From the NCBI RefSeq assembly GCF_003600685.1, contig NZ_CP032084.1, forward strand, positions 372,001-436,000: DNA of 64,000 bases, read 5' to 3'. The notes under the pieces were generated by a model. It was not told the DNA's origin and searched no databases. It worked only from the letters and a program-made list of their open reading frames with translations. Positions 47,991 to 57,491 of the stretch are shown here, piece by piece. The translations under genes and the position numbers were made by a program. Source of the stretch: Achromobacter sp. B7 (GTDB lineage Bacteria > Pseudomonadota > Gammaproteobacteria > Burkholderiales > Burkholderiaceae_B). The stretch's first letter is position 1, and each line of letters opens with the position of its first letter.

Positions 47991-49115
47991 ATGGAAGCGA
48001 ACCGGTACGACGCCTATCGAGAAGACACCGCGGGCCGAGCCAATGTGGCCGATTCGCCCGAACGCATCGCCTATTACCAGGAGCTTGCCCGCCTGGAAAC
48101 CGGCGCCTTGTGGACCGTGGCGAACAAGATCGAGCCCTGGGCGCCGCGCTCGGCGTCGGTGCCGGTGGTGTGGCGCTACCGGGACTTGCGCGGACACATA
48201 CTGCGGTCGGCCGAATTGGTCTCGCCTGAAGAAGCGGGCCGGCGCGTCATCTATCTGAACAACCCCGGCCGACGCGATGTGGCCGCCGCCGTGGGCTGGC
48301 TGTATTCCGGTCTGCAAGTGATGCAGCCTGGCGAGCTGGCCTCGGCCCACAAGCATTCCCATTCCGCGCTGCGTTTCATCATGGAAGGGCACGGCGCGTA
48401 CACCGTCGTGGACGGCCACAAGATGACGCTGGGCGCGAACGACTTCGTGCTGACGCCCAACGGCACCTGGCATGAGCACGGCGTGGCCGAAGACGGCACC
48501 ACCTGCATCTGGCAGGACGGCCTGGATATCCCGCTGGTCAACGCGCTGGAAGCCGGCTTCTACGCCGTGCACCCCGACCTGAACCAGACCGTGACCTATC
48601 CCGTGGACGACACCAGCGCCGCCTGGGGCAACGCCGCCTTGCGCCCGCAGGTATCCGGCTGGACGAAACCTTATTCGCCCCTGTTCAAGTACGAATGGGA
48701 ACCCACCTACGACGCCTTGCGCCGCTACGCCCGCACCACCGCCGGCAGCCCCTTCGACGGCATCCTGCTTGACTACGTCAACCCCGCCACCGGCGGCCCC
48801 GTCATGCCGACCATCGGCGCCAGCATGCAGTTGCTGCGGCCGGGCGAACACACCAAAGCGCATCGGCATACCGGCAGCTTCATCTACCAAGTGGCCAAGG
48901 GCAGCGGCTATTGCCTCATCGACGGCAAGCGCTATGACTGGACCGAACGCGACATCTTCTGCGTACCGTCCTGGGCCATCCACGAACACGTCAACCTGTC
49001 TTCCAACGATGACGCCTGCCTGTTCTGTTTCAACGACCTGCCCGTCATGCGTGCGCTGGGGCTGTACCGCGAAGAAGCGGTCAAGGAAAACGACGGCCAT
49101 CAAATCCTGAGCTAG
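47991..49115 (+). CDS. gtdA: gentisate 1,2-dioxygenase family ring-cleavage enzyme
   Basis: This bicupin iron enzyme opens gentisate to maleylpyruvate. The 374-residue protein has the iron-binding histidines H120 and H122 in ASAHKHSHSALRF and H161 in GTWHEHG, and a second cupin (HTKAHRHTGSFIYQ near 285). Close relatives also include salicylate 1,2-dioxygenase, so salicylate or a substituted salicylate is an alternative substrate. ATG 47991 has GAGG upstream and starts the homology. An FAH-family hydrolase follows after 90 bases and completes the ring-fission chemistry. Confidence 0.9.
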   Translation: MEANRYDAYREDTAGRANVADSPERIAYYQELARLETGALWTVANKIEPWAPRSASVPVVWRYRDLRGHILRSAELVSPEEAGRRVIYLNNPGRRDVAAAVGWLYSGLQVMQPGELASAHKHSHSALRFIMEGHGAYTVVDGHKMTLGANDFVLTPNGTWHEHGVAEDGTTCIWQDGLDIPLVNALEAGFYAVHPDLNQTVTYPVDDTSAAWGNAALRPQVSGWTKPYSPLFKYEWEPTYDALRRYARTTAGSPFDGILLDYVNPATGGPVMPTIGASMQLLRPGEHTKAHRHTGSFIYQVAKGSGYCLIDGKRYDWTERDIFCVPSWAIHEHVNLSSNDDACLFCFNDLPVMRALGLYREEAVKENDGHQILS

Positions 49116-49205
49116 CGCCGCGCCACCTTCACATCAAATTTTCATCCGCCGCGCGGGCCTGGCCCGCGCGCCTGGCTCAACACGTCTTGAATCTATGGAG
49201 TTCCT

Positions 49206-50117
49206 ATGCGCTTGGTGACTTTTCGTGCTCATCCCACCGCCGCCGCCCGGCTTGGCGCGCTGGCCGACGGCTATGTAATCGACCTGGCCTTGCTGGGCGA
49301 GGCGGGCGGGGTGGACCTGCCCGACGACATGCTGGCGTTTATCGACCTGGGGCCGGTGGCCGTGTCGCAGGCCAGCCGCCTGATGGATGCCTATCGCGGC
49401 GAATGGCCCGTGGGCACGGCGCTGCCGCAGGAAAACGTGAAGCTGCTGGCGCCCATTCCGCGCCCGCGCAAGAACATCTTCGGCATCGGCTTGAACTATG
49501 TGGAACACGTGGCCGAATCCAGCCGCACGCTGGACACGTCGGCCGACCTGCCCAAGCAGCCGGTGATCTTCTCCAAGCCGCCCACCACCGTCATCGGCCC
49601 GGGCGAGGCCATCGAGCACAACGCCAAGATCACGCAGCAGCTGGACTGGGAAGTGGAACTGGCCGTGATCATGGGCCGTCGCGCCTCGCGCGTGGCCGAG
49701 GCCGATGCGCTGTCGTACGTATTCGGCTACAGCGTCATGCTGGACATGAGCGCGCGCGATTGCCGCCGCGCCGGGCAATGGATCTATTCCAAGGGCCAGG
49801 ACACCTACGCGCCCTTCGGGCCGTGCATCGTCACCGCCGACGAAATTCCCGACCCGCAGGTGCTGGACTTGTGGCTGACAGTCAACGGCGAAAAGAAGCA
49901 GGGATCGAACACGCGCCACATGCTCTTCAAGGTGCCGTTCCTGATCGCGGACATCAGCGCCGGCATCACGCTGGAACCGGGCGACATCATCGCCACCGGC
50001 ACGCCGGAAGGCGTGGGCGCGGGCCGCAAGCCGCAGGAATGGCTGTGGCCGGGCGACGTGGTGGTGGCGTGCGTGGAAGGCATCGGCACGTTGCGCCATC
50101 CGGTCGTGGCGGTCTAG
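49206..50117 (+). CDS. fumarylacetoacetate hydrolase family protein (acylpyruvate hydrolase)
   Basis: FAH-family enzymes split acylpyruvates such as maleyl- or fumarylpyruvate. The 303-residue protein has the catalytic/metal pattern FGIGLNYVEHVAESSR near 95, IEHNAKITQQLDWEVELAVI with two metal-binding glutamates near 150, and a GYSVMLDMSARDCRR region with the metal aspartate. The C-terminal TGTPEGVGAGRKPQEWLWPGD is typical. Next to the dioxygenase it most likely hydrolyses the maleylpyruvate-type product to pyruvate and a dicarboxylate. Confidence 0.9.
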   Translation: MRLVTFRAHPTAAARLGALADGYVIDLALLGEAGGVDLPDDMLAFIDLGPVAVSQASRLMDAYRGEWPVGTALPQENVKLLAPIPRPRKNIFGIGLNYVEHVAESSRTLDTSADLPKQPVIFSKPPTTVIGPGEAIEHNAKITQQLDWEVELAVIMGRRASRVAEADALSYVFGYSVMLDMSARDCRRAGQWIYSKGQDTYAPFGPCIVTADEIPDPQVLDLWLTVNGEKKQGSNTRHMLFKVPFLIADISAGITLEPGDIIATGTPEGVGAGRKPQEWLWPGDVVVACVEGIGTLRHPVVAV

Positions 50118-50165
50118 CTCACGCCCGGCCGACGAGGCGGGCAACGCAGTCTTCAAGGGGAAAAC

Positions 50166-51359
50166 ATGATCAAGAAACAGAAACTGGGCGGTATTGCCGC
50201 CGCGTTGTCCGTCGCGCTGGGCGCGGCCTTGTCGATGAGCGCCGCGCGCGCCGCCGACCCCGTCAAGATCGGCTTCATCGCCACCTTGTCCACGCCGGCC
50301 GGCTACATCGGCGAGGACGAGCGCGATGCCTTCAACCTGGCCATCAAGCAGGGCGGCGGCAAGCTGGGCGGCGTGCCGGTGCAATTGGTGATTGAAGACG
50401 ACGGCCTGAAGCCCGCCAACGCCAAGCAGGCGGCCGACCGCTTGATCCAGTCGGGCGTGAAGCTCTTTACCGGCGTCAACTTTTCCAACGTGCTGGCCGC
50501 CGTGGTGCCCAGCGTGGTGAAGTCGGGCGGGTTCTACGTCAGCCTGAACCCGGGGCCATCGAACTTTGCCGGCGAGAAATGCGACGCGAATTATTTCGTG
50601 GCGTCCTACCAGAACGACGCCTTCCACACGGCGGGCGGCGTGGCGGCCAATGAACTGGGCTACAAGCGCGTGGTGCTGCTGGCGCCCAACTACCAGGCGG
50701 GCCGCGACGCCATCGAAGGCTTCAAGCGCACCTACAAGGGCGAAGTGGTTGCCGAGATCTACACCAAGCTGGATCAATCGGACTTTTCGGTGGAGCTGGC
50801 GCGTGTGCGCTCGCTGTCGCCCGATGCCATCTATCAGTTTCACCCGGGCGGCACCGGCATCAACTTCGTCAAGCAGTACGCGGCGGCGGGCCTGAACAAA
50901 AGCATCCCGATGCTGATGCCCAGCTTCTCGATGGACGCGCGCATGATCCAGGCCACCGGCGACGCATCGCTGGGCTCGTACACCACGGGCATCTGGTCGC
51001 AGGACTTCGATAACGCGCCATCGCAAGCCTTCGTGAAAGCCTTCAGGGAAGCCTACGGCCGCGTGCCGACGGACTATGCGATGCAGGCGTACGACACCGC
51101 GCAGCTGATCGGCGTGGGCCTGAAAGCCACCGGCGGCGACTTGTCCAAGGTGGATGCCTTCCGTTCCGCGTTGCGCAAGCCCGACTTCACGTCGCTGCGC
51201 GGCAAGTTCAGCATGAACACCAACCAGCATCCAATTCAGGACCTGTACTTGATGCGCATCGAGAAGGACAGCGCGGGTGTGCTGGCGCCGCATCTGGTGC
51301 GCAAGCTGGTGGCCGACGATAAGGACGCCTATGCCCAATTTTGCAAGTTGCCATCATGA
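50166..51359 (+). CDS. ABC transporter substrate-binding protein, Liv type (Peripla_BP_6)
   Basis: The 397-residue periplasmic receptor has a signal peptide (GIAAALSVALGAALSMSAARA) and a type I fold (VKIGFIATLSTPAGYIGEDE, then LVIEDDGLKPANAKQAADRL). It stands at the head of four Liv-type transporter genes and behind the ring-cleavage genes, so the ligand is probably an aromatic acid rather than a branched-chain amino acid. Its stop overlaps the next start (ATGA). Confidence 0.92.
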   Translation: MIKKQKLGGIAAALSVALGAALSMSAARAADPVKIGFIATLSTPAGYIGEDERDAFNLAIKQGGGKLGGVPVQLVIEDDGLKPANAKQAADRLIQSGVKLFTGVNFSNVLAAVVPSVVKSGGFYVSLNPGPSNFAGEKCDANYFVASYQNDAFHTAGGVAANELGYKRVVLLAPNYQAGRDAIEGFKRTYKGEVVAEIYTKLDQSDFSVELARVRSLSPDAIYQFHPGGTGINFVKQYAAAGLNKSIPMLMPSFSMDARMIQATGDASLGSYTTGIWSQDFDNAPSQAFVKAFREAYGRVPTDYAMQAYDTAQLIGVGLKATGGDLSKVDAFRSALRKPDFTSLRGKFSMNTNQHPIQDLYLMRIEKDSAGVLAPHLVRKLVADDKDAYAQFCKLPS

Positions 51360-52270
51360 CGCTTCTGTTCGAACAGCTGCTTAACGGCTTGCAGTTCGGC
51401 GCCATGCTTTTCATGCTGGCGGCCGGGCTGACGCTGATCTTCGGGATCATGGGCGTGGTGAACCTGACGCACGGGTCCTTCTACATGGTGGGTGCGTACT
51501 GCGCGGCCTACGCCATCGGCACCACGGGTTCGTTTCTGGCGGGCGTGCTGGCCGCGTTGCTGGGCGCGGGGCTGTACGGCATATCGGTCGAGGTGCTGGT
51601 GATCCGCAAGCTGTACAAACGCGATCACCTGTACCAGGTGCTGGCCACGTTCGGGCTGCTGCTGTTTTCGAACGAGGCCGTCAGCCTGATTTTCGGCCGG
51701 CGCCCGCCGCTGGTGGGCATCCCGTCTTTCCTGGAAGGCGCGGTGACGCTGGCGCCGGGTTTTCAGTATCCGGTGATCCGCCTGTCGTTCATCGCCATCG
51801 GCGCGCTGGTGGCGGTGGGGCTGTGGTGGCTGGTCAACCGCACCCGCATCGGCATGCTGATCCGCGCGGGCGCGGATGACCGCGAAATGGTCGACGCGCT
51901 GGGCGTGGACATTCGCAAGCTTTACACGCTGGTGTTCGGCCTGGGCGCGTTGCTGTGCGGCCTGGCGGGCGTGATGGCGGCGCCGCTGCTGGCCGTGGAA
52001 ATCGGCATGGGCGAACGCATCCTGATCACCACGTTCGTGGTGATCGTGATTGGCGGGGTCGGCTCGGTGCGCGGCGCGTTGGCGGGTGCCTTGCTGGTGG
52101 GCATGGTTGACAGCCTGGGGCGTGCGTTTCTGCCGCAGTTGCTGTCCAAGATGTTCTCGCCCGCCACGGCGGACCCCTTGGCCGCCGGCATGGCGTCGGC
52201 CAGTATCTATGTGCTGATGGCGATCGTGCTGATCGCCAAGCCCGGTGGCTTGTTCCCGGCGCGAGGATGA
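51356..52270 (+). CDS. ABC transporter permease, LivH type
   Basis: The 304-residue membrane protein has about eight helices (LFEQLLNGLQFGAMLFMLAA at the start) and the LivH landmarks GIMGVVNLTHGSFYMVGAY and a conserved GVGSVRGALAGALLVGMVDS. ATGA overlaps at both ends couple its translation to its neighbours. Confidence 0.93.
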   Translation: MTLLFEQLLNGLQFGAMLFMLAAGLTLIFGIMGVVNLTHGSFYMVGAYCAAYAIGTTGSFLAGVLAALLGAGLYGISVEVLVIRKLYKRDHLYQVLATFGLLLFSNEAVSLIFGRRPPLVGIPSFLEGAVTLAPGFQYPVIRLSFIAIGALVAVGLWWLVNRTRIGMLIRAGADDREMVDALGVDIRKLYTLVFGLGALLCGLAGVMAAPLLAVEIGMGERILITTFVVIVIGGVGSVRGALAGALLVGMVDSLGRAFLPQLLSKMFSPATADPLAAGMASASIYVLMAIVLIAKPGGLFPARG

Positions 52271-53253
52271 TGATGGCAAAGACACTTTCCAATCGCGCCC
52301 GCTGGGGCCTGGCCGGACTGACGGTATTGATCCTGCTGCCGGCCGGGGCGCTGGCGTCGGGCTCGCCCTTCTTGATCGGCGTGGTGACGCGGTTTCTGAT
52401 CTACGGCCTGGCCGCCGTCAGCCTCGACCTGGTGATCGGCTACGGCGCCATGGTCAGCTTCGGCCACGCCATGTTCTTCGGCCTGGGCGGGTACGCGGTG
52501 GGCATCATCGCGTTTCACACGGCCGAAGCGGGTCCCATCTTCGGCTGGGCCGGCAGCAATGCCGCGCTGGTCGTGTGGCCCATCGCGCTGGCGGTGTGCG
52601 CGTTGGCAGGCTGGGTGTTCGGCTACCTGGCACTGCGCACGCGCGGCGTGCAGTTCATCATGATTACGCTGGCATTCGGGCAGATGGTGTATTTCATCCT
52701 GGTGTCGCTGCAGTTCTATGGGGGCGACGACGGGCTGATGATTCCGCAGCGCAATGTGCTGCCTGGCATCAACCTGGAAAGCCCGCTGGTTTTTTACTAC
52801 GTGTGCCTGGCGCTGCTGACGGCGTGGACGCTGCTGTGCATTCGCGTCACCAATTCGCGTTTCGGCATGGTGTTGCAGGCGCTGCGCCAAAGCGAACGGC
52901 GCGCCCTGAACCTGGGGGTGGCGCCCACGCCGTATCGCCTGAGCGCGTTTGTGCTGTCGGCGGTGGGCACCGGGCTGGCGGGCGTGCTGTGGGCAAACTA
53001 TGCCGGGCTGGTTACGCCCGACATGGCCGCGTGGACCAAGTCCGGCGAACTGATGGCGATCGTGATACTGGGCGGTGTAGGCACGCTGCTGGGGCCGATC
53101 GCGGGCGCGGCCGTGTTCCTGGGCCTGGAACAGATGCTGTCGTCGCTGACCGAACATTGGTTGCTGTACATGGGGCCGATCCTGGTGCTGGTGGTGCTGT
53201 GGGGCCAGAAGGGGTTGTTCGGAAAATTGCTGGAGACCCGCCATGCCGATTGA
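52267..53253 (+). CDS. ABC transporter permease, LivM type
   Basis: The 328-residue permease has the LivM pattern: LDLVIGYGAMVSFGHAMFFG near 50, the coupling loop ALRQSERRALNLGVAPTPYR near 200, and GGVGTLLGPIAGAAVFLGLE near the end. Three ATG codons in a row at 52267-52275 make the exact start uncertain by two residues. Confidence 0.93.
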   Translation: MMMAKTLSNRARWGLAGLTVLILLPAGALASGSPFLIGVVTRFLIYGLAAVSLDLVIGYGAMVSFGHAMFFGLGGYAVGIIAFHTAEAGPIFGWAGSNAALVVWPIALAVCALAGWVFGYLALRTRGVQFIMITLAFGQMVYFILVSLQFYGGDDGLMIPQRNVLPGINLESPLVFYYVCLALLTAWTLLCIRVTNSRFGMVLQALRQSERRALNLGVAPTPYRLSAFVLSAVGTGLAGVLWANYAGLVTPDMAAWTKSGELMAIVILGGVGTLLGPIAGAAVFLGLEQMLSSLTEHWLLYMGPILVLVVLWGQKGLFGKLLETRHAD

Positions 53254-54013
53254 CGCGCAAGACTGCCTGTTGCGGCTGACTCAACTGCGCAAGGCCTTTG
53301 ACGCGGTGGTGGCCACCAATGGGGTGGACCTGGATGTGCGGGCCGGCGAGATCCACGCCATCATCGGCCCCAACGGCGCGGGCAAGTCCACGCTGATCGC
53401 GCAGATCTGCGGCGAAATCCGGCCCGATTCCGGCACCATTCATCTGGACGGGCGCGACGTCACCGGGCTACGCGCGTTTGAACGCGCGCGACTGGGGCTG
53501 GGGCGGTCGTTCCAGATCACCGAGCTTTGCCACGAATACACCGCGCTGGAAAACGTGATCCTGTCGCGCATGCTCAAGGGCGGACGCGCGTTCGGCGCGT
53601 GGTCCGACCCGCGCCGCGACGCGGGTTTGAAAGCCGAAGCCATGCAGTGGCTGACGCACGTGGGCCTGGCCGAGCGCCGCCATGTGCGGTCCGCCGATTT
53701 GGCGCATGGTGAAAAGCGCCAGCTGGAATTGGCGGTGGCGCTGGCGCGGTCGCCACGGTTGTTGCTGCTGGACGAGCCGATGGCCGGCATGGGCCCCGAG
53801 GAATCGGCCCGCATGACGCGGCTGCTGCAAGGCATGAAGGGCGACTACGGCATCTTGCTGGTGGAACACGATATGGACGCCGTCTTTGCGCTGGCCGACC
53901 GCATCAGCGTGCTGGTCTACGGCCGCGTGGTGTTCAGCGGGCCGCCCGACGAGGTGCGCCGCCATCCGGAGGTGCGCGCGGCCTACCTGGGAGAAGAACA
54001 TGTTGAAGGTTGA
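53243..54013 (+). CDS. ABC transporter ATPase, LivG type
   Basis: The 256-residue ATPase shows Walker A GPNGAGKST near 43-51, a signature region written DLAHGEKRQLELAVALA, where HGEK replaces the usual SGGQ as in many LivG proteins, and Walker B LLLLDEPMAGM. It overlaps livM by 11 bases and the next ATPase by 14. Confidence 0.93.
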   Translation: MPIDAQDCLLRLTQLRKAFDAVVATNGVDLDVRAGEIHAIIGPNGAGKSTLIAQICGEIRPDSGTIHLDGRDVTGLRAFERARLGLGRSFQITELCHEYTALENVILSRMLKGGRAFGAWSDPRRDAGLKAEAMQWLTHVGLAERRHVRSADLAHGEKRQLELAVALARSPRLLLLDEPMAGMGPEESARMTRLLQGMKGDYGILLVEHDMDAVFALADRISVLVYGRVVFSGPPDEVRRHPEVRAAYLGEEHVEG

Positions 54014-54692
54014 CGGCCTGACGGGCGGCTACGGGTCCAGCAAGGTGCTGTTCGGCATGTCGTTCGAAGCCAGCGAGGGCGAAGTCATTTCGCTGATCGG
54101 GCGCAACGGCATGGGCAAGACCACCACGGTCAAGACCGTGATGGGCATGCTGCCGGCTACCGGCGGCGCGGTGCAGTTCCGGGGGCAGACGCTGGGGCGG
54201 TCCGCGCCCAGCACGGTCGCGCGCCTGGGGGTGGGGCTGGTGCCGGAAGGGCGGCGGGTGTTCGGGTCGCTGACGGTGCAGGAAAACCTGGTGGCCACCG
54301 CGCGCGCCGCGCCGGGCGGCTGGGACCTGGACCGCGTGTTCACGCTGTTTCCGCGCTTGAAAGAGCGGCGCGCGCAGTCCTCGCGCACGCTGTCGGGCGG
54401 CGAACAGCAGATGCTGGTGGTGGGCCGCGCGCTGATGACCAACCCCAAGCTGCTGATCCTGGACGAAGCCACCGAAGGGCTGGCGCCGCTGATCCGCCAG
54501 GAAATCTGGCGGTGCCTGCGGGCATTGAAGTCCGAAGGCCAGACCATTCTGGTCATCGACAAGAACCTGCCCGAAATGGCAACGCTGGTCGACCGCCATT
54601 ACATCGTCGACAAGGGCCGCGTGGCCTGGTCGGGCAAGCCGGCCGAGCTGTCGGCGCAGCCCGAGCTGGCGCAGCGTTATCTGGGAATATGA
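54000..54692 (+). CDS. ABC transporter ATPase, LivF type
   Basis: The 230-residue second ATPase has Walker A GRNGMGKTT near 35, the signature TLSGGEQQMLVVGRAL and Walker B LLILDEATEGLAP. Start ATG 54000 lies within the end of the LivG-type gene; the frame is open further upstream but only as an overlap. It ends the transporter block; the GntR gene follows after 71 bases. Confidence 0.93.
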   Translation: MLKVDGLTGGYGSSKVLFGMSFEASEGEVISLIGRNGMGKTTTVKTVMGMLPATGGAVQFRGQTLGRSAPSTVARLGVGLVPEGRRVFGSLTVQENLVATARAAPGGWDLDRVFTLFPRLKERRAQSSRTLSGGEQQMLVVGRALMTNPKLLILDEATEGLAPLIRQEIWRCLRALKSEGQTILVIDKNLPEMATLVDRHYIVDKGRVAWSGKPAELSAQPELAQRYLGI

Positions 54693-54763
54693 GGCCGCCG
54701 CGCGCGAGTAGAATGAGCCGCCTGTGCGCGGATCGGCGGACGCGCCGCTGACATCTGGAGAGC

Positions 54764-55528
54764 ATGTTGAAGCCAAGAATCAAAGCTTCCCGCCAGGACG
54801 ATCCCGGATCGGACGGGAACGCCGACGTTGAAGACATCACGCTGTCCGAGCAGGTCTACCGCCTGCTTCGACGCGACATCATGAGCGGCGCCTTCGCGCC
54901 CGGCCAGTCGCTGCGGCTGGAATTGCTGCGGCAGCGCTACGGCAGCAGCTTTTCGCCGATCCGCGAAGCGCTGAACCGCTTGCGCAGCGAACGCATGGTC
55001 GTGAACACCACGTCGCGCGGGTTCAGCATCGCGCCCTTGTCGGTCGACGAAATGTGGGACGCCTGTGAAACCCGCATCCTGATCGACTGCGACGCGCTGC
55101 GGCGGTCGCTGGCCAACGCGGACGACGCCTGGGAAACGCGGCTGGTGGGCGCGTATCACGCGCTGACGTTGGCGGCCCAGCGCGCGGGCCAGGCCCCCGC
55201 GCCGTCCGACGAACTGGAAGAACTGCTGGAAGCCCGCCACCTGGATTTCCATCACGCCTTGATCGGCGCCTGCCGCTCGCACTGGCTGCTGGACCTGTCC
55301 ACCCAGCTGTATGCGCAAACCGAACGCTACCGGCGCCCGGCGCGTGCGGGCGCCACCGCCTACGGGCCCGAGCGCAACGTTGACGACGAGCATCGCCAGC
55401 TGCTGGACGCCGCGATATCCCGCGACGCCGAACGCTCGGTGGCCATGCTGGCCGCGCACTACCGCAAGACCGCGCAATTCATCGAACGGATCATTTCACA
55501 GCCCGACCCCCAGGCACGACATGCATAA
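54764..55528 (+). CDS. GntR family regulator (FCD/FadR-like C-domain)
   Basis: The 254-residue protein has an N-terminal winged helix (VYRLLRRDIMSGAFAPGQSL, then FSPIREALNRLRSERMV) and an all-helical FCD domain whose metal-binding pattern is visible (ARHLDFHHALIGAC; a later DDEHRQLLDAAISRDAE). Such proteins sense small organic acids. It has TGGAGA upstream and overlaps the following hydrolase by eight bases, so it likely controls this cluster. Confidence 0.9.
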   Translation: MLKPRIKASRQDDPGSDGNADVEDITLSEQVYRLLRRDIMSGAFAPGQSLRLELLRQRYGSSFSPIREALNRLRSERMVVNTTSRGFSIAPLSVDEMWDACETRILIDCDALRRSLANADDAWETRLVGAYHALTLAAQRAGQAPAPSDELEELLEARHLDFHHALIGACRSHWLLDLSTQLYAQTERYRRPARAGATAYGPERNVDDEHRQLLDAAISRDAERSVAMLAAHYRKTAQFIERIISQPDPQARHA

Positions 55529-56405
55529 GCCCGACATCGACCTTTTCTTTCCCACCATCGCCGAACGCGAGGTGCAATACAACGCGCGTGAATCGGTGGC
55601 GGACTTTGATGCCTGCGTGCGCCGCTACGCGGAGTCGTCCGCGCGCGTGCGCTCGCGCCGCCCCGCCGTGCTGGACCTGCGCTACGGCATGGGCCAGGAC
55701 GAACGCCTGGACCTGTTCCTGCCTGCCGCGTCGCGGGCGCCGGCGCCGGTATTCGTCTTCATTCACGGCGGCTACTGGCGCGCCCAGCGCAAGGAAGACG
55801 CGCCGGTCATGGCCGAGGCCTTCAACGCGGCGGGCGCAGCCGTGGCCACGCTGGAATACACCTTGGTGCCCGAAGCCACCCTGGGCGAAGTGGTGCGCGA
55901 AGTGCGCAGCGCGGTGGCCTGGCTGTACCAGAACGCGGCGGCCTATGGCGTGGACCCGGAACGCATCTACGTGGGCGGCAGCTCGGCCGGCGGGCACCTG
56001 GCCGGCATGCTGGTCGCGCCCGGCTGGCCCGCGCGTTATGGCGTGCCTGACGACATCATCAAGGGCACGCTGGCCTTGTCCGGCCTGTTCGACCTGCGCC
56101 CGCTGTGCGACATCCTGCCCAATACCTGGCTGCGATTGACGCCCGAGCAGGCCGCGCATCAAAGCCCCATTTTCCATCTGCCCGAGCAGGCCGGCCCCAT
56201 GCTGCTGGCGGTCGGCGGGCTGGAAACGCAGGGCTTCAAGAACCAGACGGCGGCATTTGAAGCCGCCTGGAATGCGGCGGGTCTTGCGTCCACGCGCATT
56301 GCCACACCGCACTGCAACCACTTCGACCTGGTCAATGAACTGGAAGACGCCGACAGCCCGCTCACCCGCGCCACGTTGGCGATGATGGGGCTGGGCGATC
56401 GCTGA
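55521..56405 (+). CDS. alpha/beta hydrolase, kynurenine formamidase-like
   Basis: The 294-residue protein has the HGGYW oxyanion motif (FVFIHGGYWRA near 80-90), the nucleophile elbow GGSSAGGHLAGML near 150 and a late catalytic histidine in PHCNHFDLVNEL. HGGYW and GGSSAGGH are shared with bacterial arylformamidase-type hydrolases. The start is ATG 55521. In this cluster it may release an aromatic acid from an amide or ester before ring cleavage. Confidence 0.86.
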   Translation: MHKPDIDLFFPTIAEREVQYNARESVADFDACVRRYAESSARVRSRRPAVLDLRYGMGQDERLDLFLPAASRAPAPVFVFIHGGYWRAQRKEDAPVMAEAFNAAGAAVATLEYTLVPEATLGEVVREVRSAVAWLYQNAAAYGVDPERIYVGGSSAGGHLAGMLVAPGWPARYGVPDDIIKGTLALSGLFDLRPLCDILPNTWLRLTPEQAAHQSPIFHLPEQAGPMLLAVGGLETQGFKNQTAAFEAAWNAAGLASTRIATPHCNHFDLVNELEDADSPLTRATLAMMGLGDR

Positions 56406-56416
56406 CGGCGTTGCAG

Positions 56417-57331
56417 ATGGCGGACCTGAAACTTCTTGAAGACTTGATCGCGCTGGCGCGCACGGGCAGTTTCGTGCGCGCGGCCGAGCTGCGTCATGTG
56501 ACGCACCCCGCGTTCGGCCGGCGCATCCGCGCGCTGGAAGCCTGGGCCGGTGCGCCGCTGGTCGAACGCCAGCACCTGCCCGTGACGCTGACCGCGCAAG
56601 GCGAGGCGCTGCTCAAGACGGCCACGCAGGTGGTCGAACAGATGGGCCTGGTGCGCCATCGCATCCGCAGTTCGGGCGCGGGCGGCGAGGCGGTGCTGCG
56701 CATTGCAACCGGCCGCAGCCTGGCGCGTACGCTGGTGGCCGATTGGATCGCCCGGCTGCGTCACCGCGCGCCCAAGGTGCTGACCGAAGGTACGCAGGTT
56801 GAGTTGTCCACGGGCCAGGCAAAAGACCTGGTGGTGCGCCTGGAGCAGGGCAAGGTGGACTTGCTGTGTTGCTACGAACACCCGGCGCTGTCGGTGCCGC
56901 TGAGCCCGGCGCGCTATCGCTACATGACGCTGGCCACCGACAAACTGGTGCCCGTCAGCCAGGCGGACGCGCGCGGCCGCGCTCGCTACGCGCTGAAAGA
57001 CGGCGGCCCCGCCGTGCCGCTGATCACCTACACGGGCGGGCTGGCAATGGAACGCATCGTGGGCGACCGCCTGGAAACCACGCCGTACGCCTTGACGCCG
57101 TTCGTGCGCAGCGATTCGCTGGACGCGGCGCATGGCGCGGTGGCCAAGGGCCTGGGCGTGGCGTGGCTGCCATGGTCGATGGTGGCGGCCGATTGCCGTC
57201 GCGGCGCCTTGGTGGCCCTGGGCGGTCGCAGCGAAGAGATCGCCTTCGAGGTGCGGCTGTATCGGCCGCGCGCGCGCCTGACGGATCTGGCGGAGGCGGC
57301 CTGGGAGGCCACGGCGAACCGCAAGGCCTGA
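56417..57331 (+). CDS. LysR family transcriptional regulator
   Basis: The 304-residue protein has the N-terminal LysR winged helix (LLEDLIALARTGSFVRAAEL, then HPAFGRRIRALEAWAGAPL) and a periplasmic-binding-like effector domain. ATG 56417 is preferred over TTG 56411; neither has a good ribosome-binding site, and the gene starts 11 bases after the hydrolase, so it may be translationally coupled. It is the second regulator in this cluster; its natural targets may be the Bug and deacylase genes downstream. Confidence 0.9.
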   Translation: MADLKLLEDLIALARTGSFVRAAELRHVTHPAFGRRIRALEAWAGAPLVERQHLPVTLTAQGEALLKTATQVVEQMGLVRHRIRSSGAGGEAVLRIATGRSLARTLVADWIARLRHRAPKVLTEGTQVELSTGQAKDLVVRLEQGKVDLLCCYEHPALSVPLSPARYRYMTLATDKLVPVSQADARGRARYALKDGGPAVPLITYTGGLAMERIVGDRLETTPYALTPFVRSDSLDAAHGAVAKGLGVAWLPWSMVAADCRRGALVALGGRSEEIAFEVRLYRPRARLTDLAEAAWEATANRKA

Positions 57332-57491
57332 GGCCGGCATCGTGCCAGGCAAGCTTGCAGGCTGGGCAGGATAAGCACGGGCATGTGCCGTTTCGGCACG
57401 ACGGTCTCACACTGCCGCCGCGAAAATACCAGCCTATACCTCCAACGAGACGGCCACGCCGTCCACCCATCAGCACCCCAAGGAAGAAAAC

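Noticed and set aside
57385..57399. GTGCCG-TTT-CGGCAC hairpin as a terminator after the LysR gene
   Set aside because: The stem is short and no T-run follows, so termination is not supported.
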